The position numbers and the translations under genes were made by a program. The notes under the pieces are model-generated. The model saw only the letters and a program-made list of their open reading frames with translations. It made no database searches and was not told the DNA's origin. A stretch of 64,000 nucleotides of DNA, taken from assembly GCA_037013685.1 (NCBI GenBank), contig CM072905.1, forward strand, positions 10,382,991 to 10,446,990. Direction: 5' to 3'. Positions within the stretch are counted from its first letter, which is position 1; each line of letters opens with the position of its first letter. The stretch is from Acridotheres tristis. Taxonomy: Eukaryota > Chordata > Aves > Passeriformes > Sturnidae. Shown piece by piece: positions 12,401 to 24,400 of the stretch.

Positions 12401-15400
12401 TGGGAATTGAGTGCTCTGCACCTGAGGCTGGTGGAGGCAGCAGTGAAAGGCGTGTCCACAGCTGCACACAGCTGTATTTGTGTGCCCCTGGTGGAGCCCT
12501 GCAGGCCTGATATATGCATATATTCTATAGAAATTCAATTATCAGATCGTGCTTTTATAGTGGAATATGGTATATATGAGCCTCTGTAGGCTCATAGATC
12601 CACATGCACACAGGGACAGAAACTTTCTGTGTTATTGTTCCAAGGCAGGTCAAGGAGAGGCTGCTTTGTGTTTGCCAGTATCCAGGAGAGCTGCAGAGAT
12701 CTCTAATATAATCCTTTTTCATTTTCAAGTTTGTTTCTAGTGTGTAGCTCAATGTAAAAGTGATTTACAAGCAGTTTAGCCTTAAGCAGTCTGCATTGGG
12801 TGCAGATAAAATCAATTATTACTTCTCTTATCAGAAGTGAAATGCTCCAAGTGCTTGTGGGAGCTGTTGGTTTGGTTTAGATCCGAGTGTGAACAGCTCT
12901 GTCCTAGCAAAGGGCTCTGCAGTTTTTTCTGCAGGTGCTTTGGCCTCTTCCTGCCCCCCCAGCCTGTGACCTGCACAGGACATGGCCCCATCTCACCGGG
13001 AGCTCCTGGCACACTCCTGGGCAGCTCTCAGAGCAGAACCATTTAATTCTCTTACATTCCTGCTGGAAACAGTGTGAGGGCATGGTTTGGAAATGGTTCA
13101 GGCAGAACTCCAGGAGTGTGCTTTGGGGATTTGAGCACGACTGGGGAATCAGCAGAGCCTCAAGAACTGCTTGGAGACCTGTAGCATCAGGAAATATTAG
13201 ATTTGGGTTCCTCAGCTGCCTGTTCAGCCATAGTACTCGTCATCAGGGCCCAGCCAGAAGCCCCAAATAAATTAATTTTGTGTGTCCTTTGCCTCTGCCT
13301 GTGCTGAGGCTGTGAGTTCCAAACAGTAACACAGCCCAGCCCAGCTCTGGCTCCTGCTGCCAGCCCTGGGTGGATGAGCTGGGCTGGAGCTTGGCCAGCT
13401 CTGGACAAGGGTTTGCCTCAGGATCACAGGATCCCAGAATGGTTTGGGCTGGAAGGGATCACAAAGCCCATCCAGTGCCACCCCTGCCATGGCAGGGACA
13501 CTTCCCACTGTCCCAGGCTGCTCCAAGCCCCAATGTCCAACCTGGCCTTGGGCACTGCCAGGGATCCAGGGGCAGCCACAGCTGCTCTGGGCACCCTGTG
13601 CCAGGGCCTGCCCACCCTCCCAGGGAACAATTCCTGCCCAATATCCCATTTAACCCTGCCCTCTGGCAGTGGGAAGCCATTCCCTGTGTCCTGTCCCTCC
13701 ATGCCTTGTCCCCAGACCCTTTCCAGCTCTCCTGGAGCCCCTTTGAACCCTGGAAGGGGCTCTGAGCTCTCCCTGGCACCTTCTGTTCTCCAGGCTGGAC
13801 ACCTCCAGCTCTCCCATCTCCAGAGCAGAAGGGTCCAGCCCTTGGAGAGTCTTCATGGCCTTTTGGACTCCTCCAACAGCCCCACATCCTTCCTTGGTTG
13901 TTCAAACCTGACTTCCTCCTGTTTTTCCCCCGCAGCGCCTCAACGAGAACCTGAGCAAGCTGACGGCCAGGTTTGAGCAGGCCACGGCAGACAAAGTCAA
14001 GTGTCAGCAGGAGGCTGAGGCCACAGCCTGCACCATCGCCCTGGCCAACCGCCTGGTGAGTGCCAGAGGGACAGCTCTGCTGGCCCCATGGGAGGGACCA
14101 GGGCTGGGCTGAGCCCTGACACACAGCACATTCCATCCTCTCGTGGTTTTGGAAAAGTTTCCTTCACTGCAGCAAGTTTCAGCGGTGAAAATGCTTTTGC
14201 AGTGGTTCTTTCCATGTGTCAGGGCAGCTCTGTGGTTCGAGTGCCTGGCTCTGCTGCCATCACAGCTCTCACCTCCTTCTTGGCACTTAAATGTGTGAGC
14301 AGGTACTGATGGGCCAAAACAGTGGGAGTCAAAAGTGATATAATAAAAACAAAGGTGGGAACATACCTGTAGCTTTGCAGCTTCTGAAATGACAAGAATT
14401 AGAGTGCAAAGCTCTCTAAAAGCCTCAGTCTCCTCCAAGCCAGAATATAAAGGTATTTAAAGAGGGGCCTCCAAGGAACTGGAGAGGGATTTTGCATCAG
14501 GAACTGTAGTGACAGGACAAGGGGGAATGGGTTGAGACTGAAAGAGTGGATATTTAGTTTAGATATACAGAAGAAATCCTCCCTGTGAGGGTGGGCAGGG
14601 CTGGCACAGGGTGCCCAGAGCAGCTGTGGCTGCCCCTGGATCCCTGGCAGTGCCCAAGGCCAGGTTGGACATTGGGACTTGGAGCAGCCTGGGACAGTGG
14701 AAGGTGTCCCTGCCATGGCAGGAGTGGCACTGGATGGGCTTTAAGGTCCCTCCCAACCCAACCCATTCCATGGTTCTGTGATTCTATGCCACCACTTTCC
14801 AGGCCATGCTGCTTACATCTCTTCCCTACCCCATGACATGAGAACAGTCCCCAGTCTCAACAATTCTATGATTTTATACTGTCAGCAATTCATCATTTCT
14901 GCAGTGTAGGCAAGGAGCTCCTTGCATCCCAACTCCTGCTATGCACTGCACCCCATCTCCTGTGGCTTTGATCTAGGAATAGGAGCTGACAGCCCTCACT
15001 GCTGTGCAACTCATTTGACATTCAGGATGTGTCACTGGTGTGGCTGTGGGTAGAAATGACTTCCCAGACATTGAAAGAAACACGTCTGAGGTTGTATAAA
15101 GAATGCAAGTGAACGTGGAGAGAGAGGCTTTGGATTGACAAATGAACCTGGAGGATTGAGGCTCTCACAGTGCCATACTGGCATCTCATGAACTTCAGGT
15201 GGCCCAAGGAAGATGCTCCAGGACCCAAGGATCTGTGCACCAAAAAGGGAGGCTGGCTGATGAGTGGTGTTTGTGAGTGGGTGTGTGCTAATGCAGAGGA
15301 GGAAATTTAGTGATGACAAATGCTAAATAACGTGTGCAGGGAAAACAAACTGTAATCATGCAGTTACATGGATAGGGCCTAATTGCACTATTATCACTCA

Positions 15401-18400
15401 CAGAAGAGCCCTTGGAGTTGTTGCAGAGAGTTCTCAGGAACAGCAGCGTGGCACTTGACAGGAGGAAAAAAGACAAATTGAGTATTGGGAGGAAAAATCT
15501 CAGGAAACAGAAATTAAGCGTCATCGTATTGGGTCTGTCAGTGCCTACATCCCACATGTAGTCACCCTGTCTAAGCAGGCTGTGGGCAGCCTAGGAAAGC
15601 TGCAACAAAGTGTGTAACCACTTCCATATGAGAAGAGAGGGAATGGATTAGGGCTCTTCATTTTGGAAAAGGTGTAGAGAGGATGGATGTGACAGAAGCC
15701 TCTAAAATCATAGAGGTGTGCAGGAGGTGGGTGAGGAAGGGTTCTTCACTCTCTGTCATTATCAAAAAGCCAAAGGTAATCCAGGGAGAAGCTTTTAATT
15801 TGCCTCTTATTAAGTAAAAAGAATTCCAGTGACTTCTAGGATCTGAGGAGGAGACACCTGGGATGTCTTAAATGTATTAAAAGTGGCAGTAGTGTGTGAT
15901 CCAAGCAAAGGAGAAAAAAAGACCTCTGGGACCTAAGGAGATAAAAAGTAACCTGAAAAAATTAATTAGGAGTATGGAAGCACCTCTGAGTAGCAGGAAA
16001 ATCTGATCAATAAAGACTTCTTGGTCTTAGAGGGGCTGTGGGATTAATATAGGAGTTGGCCTCAAGGAGACTGGAGGGAAGACCTATGGATGCTTCATCT
16101 ATAAAAACTACAAGGGAAAGATGGAAGAACTGGACTCTGCTCTGTAACTGGAGTTGAGATTAGGGATAATTTATGTATGATCCTTAAAAGTGACCAATAA
16201 CTTAAAAGCAGTGCTCTGCTTCTTTTTCAAGAAGTGGGATAAGATATGTGGGCTGAGACCAGGGCCTGTCCAGCTCCAGCTGGACTCCACCAAATGTTCC
16301 AGAATAGAGGAGGAGCAGGGCAGGTACAACCTGTGCTACCTGACCCTTGATGATTTCCAGCCTTCATTCCACTGTAAGGAATATGACTTTCCATGAAAAG
16401 ACAAACTTCCGAGACTGAGAACATAAAACTGGGAATTCCCCCACAGGAAGAGGCAGCTGTAAGTGAAATAACTGGATAGTCTAGATATGGGAACCACAGG
16501 AATGGGATGAAGTTCAGTGGTGCAAGATGCAAACCTGTACCTATGGGTTGAGAACAGATTGTTCACCTCTAAACCAGGAGCCCAATGCAGCAGCCAGAGA
16601 GGTTTGGATGGGTTGGGTCAGGCTTTGCCCTACACATAGTGCAGCCCTAAGAAAGGCAGCTGTGGTCCTAATCCTACCATGAGGATCTTTCTAGCAATGC
16701 TAAAGGGACATCAGCACAGTCTGAGACCAGCAAAAGGTCTGGGGAGCCTCTGCAGCTCTCTGAGGAAAGGAGGGTGGTGGCTCATGTTTGTGCACAGCAA
16801 TCAGCTGGGGCAGATTTAGGGACAGCTCTGAGGTCAGGTGGGACAAAGAAAATCTGAGGCTTCTCTTTCTGCTCCTGAGAGTGGTCAAACTTCCCAGAGG
16901 CAGTTTTCCCCTCCCTGAGGGGCAGTTTTGGCAGGGCAGAAAGGCCACCAGAGGTGTTTTTGCAGGTGTCTGTTAGTTCTTGTGCTCATGAGAATAAACT
17001 GCCCAGAGCAGCTGTGGCTGCCCTTGGATCCCTGGAAGTGTCCAAGGCCAGGTTGGATGGGACTTGGAGCAGCCTGGGGTGGTGGGAGGTGTCTTTGCCA
17101 ATGGCAGGAGGTGACTTTGCCCATGGCAGGAGGTGGCACTGGATGACCTTTAAGGTCTCTTCCCACCCAAAGCAGTCTGTGCTTCCGTGATTCCATGAAT
17201 CATAAATGAGCTGTAGGTGTGTAGGAGGTCACACGGCTCCGCAGTGATGATGTCAACTGTCTATAAAGAATTGTAAAAACGATCCCAAGTGATGGAGGGA
17301 TGAAACACCAGGCAGATAAATGTAATGTAAAGTACATTGGAGAAATGAGGTTTTGCTTCACATGCCCTGTAAGTGATGCTGAGCTGATTGTTATCACTCA
17401 GGAATGAAAGGATGGAGTTAAGAGTGCTGTGAGCTCTGTGCTCCCAGAAGCAAAAAGCCCTCACCAAACCCAAAGCCCATCTGAAACCGGATATTAGGGT
17501 TTATTAGGAAAAGAAGGGAGAACAAAACAGAAAAATCCCCATCTTGCTCTGTGAATACCTTCTAAATAAATCTTGAATGTGCAGCATTACCACCGCCCCC
17601 TCTGCTGCACCTCAAAGGCTGGAGGAGAATGGGAAATGGTGCAGAGACAGCAGCAATAAAAGAAACCGGATAATAAAGATTGCATCACTCGGTGCAGATA
17701 AAGATTGCAAGGAAAATCAAAAGGCTGCTTCTGTGTGAGGAATTATTGAAGAGGCTAAAGCTCTTCAACCTGAAAAGAAGGCGGCAGAGGGGTACTGAGG
17801 GCTTGGAATGCTGAGTGGTGCAGAGAAGCTGGTGCCAGCAGGATTGTTCCCTGGTTTTGCACTGGACGAATGTTTCAGCAATTGAAAAGTTCAGGCAGCA
17901 CATCAAAGGATGTACTTTTGTACAGAAAGCTCAGCTGAACTGTGGATCTCCTGCCCACGGGGTGCTGTAGGTGCCAAAAGTTGGGCTGATATCCACCGCA
18001 GCTTAGGCTTGGTCATGAAATCAAAAATCCTCAGTGGCTGTTGAGCACAGGGATGTAAGCTGTGGGTCAGAAGGTTCTGAAGTGTGCAGCTGAGGGAGCT
18101 GGAAGCTGTGTCCTGAGCTGTGCCTGTGTGTGCAGTGTTCCCAGCACAGGGAACACTGCTGCCAGCTGCAGGAGGGGCCCGTGGTGTGCCCTGCAGAGCT
18201 GGGCTGTGCTGGGGGGTTCAGAGGGAACCCAATAATGCCTTGGCTTAGGAGATCCTGGCTGTTTATCAGGGGGATGGAGGTACACAAGGGTGCAAGGACA
18301 GCTCTTGGTGTCTGCAGGACAGCCAACACTGGAGACAGCAGTGACATCGTGTTGGGAATGTGAAGGTGGCTCTGACCCTCAGCAGGCAGCTGGGATTCTG

Positions 18401-21400
18401 CTGGAAACAGGGCTTGGTCCGCTTGGAAGGTGTGACAGGGAAATTCAGTGAGGGCCTGAAGGTGTTGCCTTCCCATGCTGGGGATCTGTGTCTGCAGAGC
18501 AGTTTAAGATGGCAACATAGCCCGGGTTAGGGGAATGAGCCATTGGAGGTGTTCCTAAGGCTTGTCACAGGGATTAGTGTCAGAGCTGGGCCTGTTTAAC
18601 ACTGAACAGGGGCCTGGGGAAAGGGACAGTGTCATGTCAGCATCCTGTAGTTGGAATTGCAGAAGGATATAGAAGTGTTTTTACTGAAAATGAGAATAGG
18701 GAGAAATAACAACCCTAAGTTCACGTGAACAGTGGATTGAGGAAGAAAAATAAAAGGTGCTGGTTGGCCCTGGTGACAGAACCTGTGAGCAGAGGGGAGC
18801 TGTGCCTGCTGTGGGTGTGCCCAAAGCTGTACATCAACAGAGGTTTCTCCATGGCAGTGGGAATTTCACCCTAAGGTCTGGCATTCTCCATCTCAGGTCC
18901 ATAAGGTCGTCTCAAAACTGGGTTGTGTTTTCCTGGCTTGTAAGCAGAAGGCTGCATTCCATTCCTATGTCCAATGGTATCCCAAAAAATGGGATGGTCA
19001 ACTAAGTGATCTGTGCATGTAAAGGCAATTTATTTTATAAGCAGACACTGAACCCTCTTCAAAGCCCCAGCTGCACTGTCTGGATGCTGATGAAAAATAG
19101 GTAGGAGGAAGCATTTTTTTGACAGAATGTGAAGGGAATTGTGATCAAAATCCCACGTACCTGGTGTGATAATAAATTGTGTGAAATCCTGAAGGCTGTG
19201 GCTGTGGAGAGGAGTGCTCTGTGTGGGAGGGGGGCATTGAGATGGGAATCTGTGGTGTTAAGGCAATTAACAGCTGATGGGCTTTAATACTTCTGTCATC
19301 CTTCCCTGTGAGGGTGGGCAGGGCTGGCACAGGGTGCCCAGAGCAGCTGTGGCTGCCCCTGGATCCCTGGCAGTGCCCAAGGCCAGGTTGGACACTGGGG
19401 CTTGGAGCAGCCTGGGACAGTGGGAAGTGTCCCTGCCATGGCAGGGAGTGGGACAGAGTGGGCTTTAAGATCCCTTCCAGCCCAAACCATTCTGGGATCC
19501 TGTGATCCTGAGGCAAACCCTTGTCCAGAGCTGGCCAAGCTCCAGCCCAGCTCATCCACCCAGGGCTGGCAGCAGGAGCCAGGGCTGGGCTGGGCTGTGT
19601 TACTGTTTGGAACTCACAGCCTCAGCACAGGCAGAGGCAAAGGACACACAAAATTAATTTATTTGGGGCTTCTGGCTGGGCCCTGATGATAAGTGGTATG
19701 GCTGAACAGGCAGCTGAGGAACCCAAATCTGATATTTCCTGATGCTACAGGTCCCTTCCAACCCAAACCATTCAATGATTGTATGAATGATCAGTTTGAC
19801 TTGGGAATTGGCAGGTTGGGGGACTTGCCTCTGAAAATGTGAGATGGGCTGAGGCTGTGAAGGACTTCAAAGAGCAGCAGAGCACCTTGTGTGGAGACGT
19901 CCTGCTGAGCACAGCCTTCGTGTCCTACCTGGGCTACTTCACCAGGAAATACCGCCAGGACCTCCTGGATGGCATCTGGAGGCCCTATTTGCACCAGCTA
20001 AAAGTAAGTCCTGATTCCTCTGAGAGGCCATTGTTTGTGGGGTTAATGTGGCCATAAATCCTGGTGCCCACAGGGGATCTCTCGGGTGAGGGACATCACT
20101 GTGTCCTCACCGAGCTGCAGTGAGGATCAGGACGTGGCCATTTACTCCCCCCTGGGGAAAATGTGGTGTCCTTGCTTGGTGAAGTTCCTCCATGTACACA
20201 GGAAAATCCCAAACACAGAGCCCAGCTCTGCAGTTTTGTCCATGGCCACAAAGGAGGAGGGAATATGGAGAGGAACTGGAGCAGGCAGAGCTTGCTGCCA
20301 GCTCTCCAATAGGTTTGGAAAAACTCCAGGTGTTTTTTTTCATTCTGGACACAAGCTCTGGTCCTGCTGGCCATGCCTCTCAGCTGGTTTTACCCACGTC
20401 TTGCTGTTAGGACCAGATGGAGATCATTGTGCTTGAAACTTGTTTAATATTTCACTAATTTTAACAGGTTCCTCATAGAAATCGTGCCAAGAAGCTTTTA
20501 AATAAGGTCCCAGAGATGCCCAAATCAAAGGGCTGACCAAAGCAGGCAGTTCCTTAGGCTGAGAGAGGAAAACTTCATTCTGCATTTCTTAACACTTAGC
20601 CAGAAACTTAGTTAAGATGTGGTTTCAAAATTGACCTGACTGTGCTTAGAAATGTCAAGAAAGTGCCCGTAATTCCAATGGAAATGCAAGGCCCATTCTG
20701 CTCAGACACCTGGTACAGGTAACTCTGCTTGTCACACCCAGAAATGGCCCCGCCTGTCAGAGAAGTGTTTCTGGAGCTGCTGATGCTGGTTTGTAACACA
20801 ACATCAGCCTTAGGGCTGGGTTAATCCTGTCCTTCCAAGCTGTCTCAGGGAGATGAACAGGGCAGGGAGTGACCCCAGCCAGTGGCGCTGGGCTGTGGGG
20901 GGCAAAACCCCTGAGATTGTTTGTACAGGTTGTGTTTGTTCACAACAGGATTGGTGAAAACCGGACTGCAAATACCCTGTAAAATGGGAAACCACTGGTA
21001 AATCATGGAATCACTGCATGCTTTGTGTCTTAAAATCATCTCATTCCAACCCCCTTGCCAGGGCAGGAACACCTTCCACTACACCCCACCCAACCTGGCC
21101 CTGAGTGCTCTGAGCACCTTTTATGATCACTGAACATCTCCTTCCAGGGATCACTGAACATCTCCTTCCAGGGATCACTGAACATCTCCTTCCAGGGATC
21201 CAGGGGCAGCCACAGCTGCTCTGGGCACCCTGTGCCAGGGCCTGCCCACCCTCACAGGGAGGAATTCCTGCCCAATATCCATCTAACTCTGTCCTCTGGC
21301 AGTGGAAGCCATTCCCCTTGTCCTGTCCCTCCATCCCTTGTCCCCAGTCCCTCCCCAGCTCTCCTGGAGCCCCTTTAGGCCCTGGAAGGAGCTCTGGGGT

Positions 21401-24400
21401 CTCTCTCTGGAGCCTTCTCCTCTCCAGGTGAGCACCCCCAGCTCTCCCAGCCTGGCTCCAGAGGGGCTCCAGCCCTGGAGCATCTCCATGGCCTCCTCTG
21501 GATCTCTCCAGCAGCTCCAGGTCCCTCCTGTGCTGGGCCAAAGGCTGGGGCAGCTCTGCAGGTGGGGTCTCACCTGAGTGGGGCAGAGCAGCAAAATCCC
21601 CCCCTAAACCTCCTGACCACACTGCAGCTGAAACAGATAACCATAACTTACCACTTTTTAATTCAGCCAGCTTTCCTTGGAATGACCAGTGTGAAAAACG
21701 AGGTTCAGTTTCCTGGTAGATGTTAAAAAGTTTTTAAAAATACAATAAAGCAAAAAGTTACAATGGCCGGGTGCTTGGCATCCAGCCAAGAGCACACTTT
21801 AACTCAGAGAACACTTCTTAACTGCATCAACCTGTTGCATATTTATGGTCCTTCATGCATAATTCAAAATCAACCCCCTCCCAACCTGTAAATCAACATT
21901 TTTACTTTTTTTTTTCCCTCTTCCTTACGGCTCCCTCTTGTCAGTGCACTCCCTGATAATGGAGATCAATAAATCCTTTCCCTCGAGTTTTGGTGTTCAT
22001 CACCCACATCCTATCCAGATAGGATAATCCAAGAATGTGAAGAATTTTTTAATTATCTTTTTACCATTCTCTGAGTTAGTTACATGAACAAAATCTTTTT
22101 ACATCACCATGTTATAGCCCAAGAAAAATGTATTTATCACACTACTATCTCTAAGTTTCATTAATAGCAGAACTTAAAGAAACAATATTCATTCAGTGAA
22201 ATTTTTCAACATTATACATATTGTAAGAGCCTGATGGAGAGATGGAGGTTTCAGATGGCTCTCTTAAAATGTTATTTATTACATAGAAGTTACAGCAGTT
22301 GGGGGTTGTGGGTGAGCCTATAGCTTCTGGCTATGGGCAAGCCATGTGTCCTGAAACCCCCTTCTATTCATGTTATAGAACATTATATCCGTTTCTCTGC
22401 TCTGCATCTTTTTACATAACAACCGATCCACACCATACACAATATATTTTACATTTACATATAACCTATCCGAACTACTAACATTACCATATTCATGTCA
22501 CTATTTCCAATCACAGAAGGTTATTATGTTACAGTTTAAGCTAGAAGTTGTTTTTCAGTTTTCTTGCAGTGGAAAATTCTGAGATCTTTTCTTTACTTGC
22601 AACATTGACTTTCTTGTTTGCCTATGAAAATCCATTTGTTTGGTAAAAACATCTTTTGTTTGAGGTGGATTTCTCCTTTGCTCTAAGCCATAAAAGACCC
22701 TTCCAACTCACTTTGCTCTTTGCCTTCTAGTTATCCAGTCAGACTGGCTCAGCAATTCTTTCTTCTATATCAAAACTTGCTTTCATTCCTATAGAACCTC
22801 CTGTATATCTGTAAAACTTTTCTGTTAAATTTCCCTCCTTCCCGACAACACGTAGCATTCATTCAACTCTTTGTGCAAAGCCAAGGGTACAAGGTGTGTT
22901 TCTAACAGCAGAAACAATAACTGAAGCTGCAGTCAGCTTGTCAGCCTGGGAATGGAGCTGAGAGTCAGGAGAAATCCAGGCCTGACAAGAATTTCCAAGC
23001 TGGAATTCCCCAGCTCTCTAAATGATGTGTGTGTCCATGTGTGTGCTGGCAGGTGCCCATCCCCGTGAGGCCGGGCCTGGACCCGCTGTGGGTGCTGGCG
23101 GACGCGGCGGCCATGGCGGCCTGGCACAACCAGGGCCTGCCCTCAGACCGCTCCTCCGGCGAGAGCGCCGCCATCCTGGGCAGCTGCCAGCGCTGGCCCC
23201 TCATGGTGGACCCGCAGCTGCAGGGCAGCCGATGGATCAAAGCCTGCCACGGCGAGAGGCTGCGCGTGATCCCGGCCGGCCACAAGGGGTAAGGTGTCAT
23301 TGTCACCTGGTCACCCGGGACGGGCCTGCCCGGGGTGGGGGGTGAGCAGAGAGCGCTCAGCTCCGCCTGAGGCAGCCACACTGAGGGAAAGCTGCCTGTA
23401 TTTGCTCACATTGTCTGCTTGTTCATTACCCAAATGACAAATTTCTCATTAAATCAAGGGTGTGTTTAGTGCTTGGCTCAGTTACCATAGAAACTCCTCT
23501 GAAGTGGGGATGGAGTGAGCAGTGAGCTGAGGCTGAGTTTGAGTATCACAGAATCCCAGACTGGCTTGGGCTGGAAGGGACCTTAAAGATCATCCCACTC
23601 CACCCCTGCCATGGCAGAGACACCTCCCACTGTCCCAGGCTGCTCCAAGCCCCAGTGTCCAACCTGGCCTTGGGCACTGCCAGGGATCCAGGGGCAGCCA
23701 CAGCTGCTCTGGACAACAGTCTTGTGTAGAACTGTGGCATCCTCCATGGGGCTCGATGTAGGTGTCAGGTCCTGGTTTAATTTCATCCAGGACAATGACC
23801 AGGAGGTTTCCTTCCCCTTGGAGAAAGAGAGGGCTTGGGTATGGAGAGGTCACCATGTCCTGCAGACCAGCTGGGCTGAGCTGGGCTCCCACCAGCTGGA
23901 CATTTGCAGCACCCCTGCATGGATCTGGATCAGTCTTCCATGGGAAGGTCTTTCCAGCCCTGGCTCTCCTCTCCAGTCACACAGATTGGTTTTCTGCTGT
24001 GGCACCTTGCACTCACCATGGTGGGGAGCCCCAGCTAGGGTGGAGCAGCCCAAATGGGATCCCTACAGAGATATGGGACCTGGGCTTTCCCAAATGTAGA
24101 GCAACAGGCAAGAGTGACCCAGGCCTGATGCTTCCAAATTCCCAGAGATCTGGAGATGCCCATGTTTCCTCCTCCCCATTACCCTGGTTATTTTGCTGGT
24201 GCCGCCTCTGCTTTCCTCAGAGAAAACAACAGTGAATTACTGGATCTGATCTCATGTGGGACCAAAATAAGGCTCATTTTTCACAACAGCAAATTTCTGT
24301 TTCCCAGCCACCTTGGCCACCATGCCTTGCAATTACCCAAAGCTCTCTGTGGAACAGCAAGGATCCCAGAAGAGACACCTAAATCTGAACCTGCAGGATG

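Larger units (their letters stand above)
10372..13935 (+). other. DNAH17 intron 4 (3.6 kb)
   Basis: Holds a long CR1 (10600-11133), the left arm of the inverted duplication (13178-13627) and a reverse CR1 (13427-13840). The middle (11140-13170) is unique, with a poly-A at 11470-11485 and poly-T at 12066-12086. Confidence 0.85.
14056..19814 (+). other. DNAH17 intron 5 (5.8 kb)
   Basis: CR1 fragments at 14440-14790, 16995-17195, 19302-19512 and 19748-19795, and the right arm of the inverted duplication. 14800-16990 and 17200-19290 are purine-rich, AT-moderate sequence without a gene I can support. Confidence 0.85.
20004..23052 (+). other. DNAH17 intron 6 (3.0 kb)
   Basis: 20004-21020 is unique sequence. 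21035-21590 is CR1 in reverse with an internal 24-bp triplication. 21640-22907 is AT-rich and LTR-like. No gene is seen. Confidence 0.85.
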
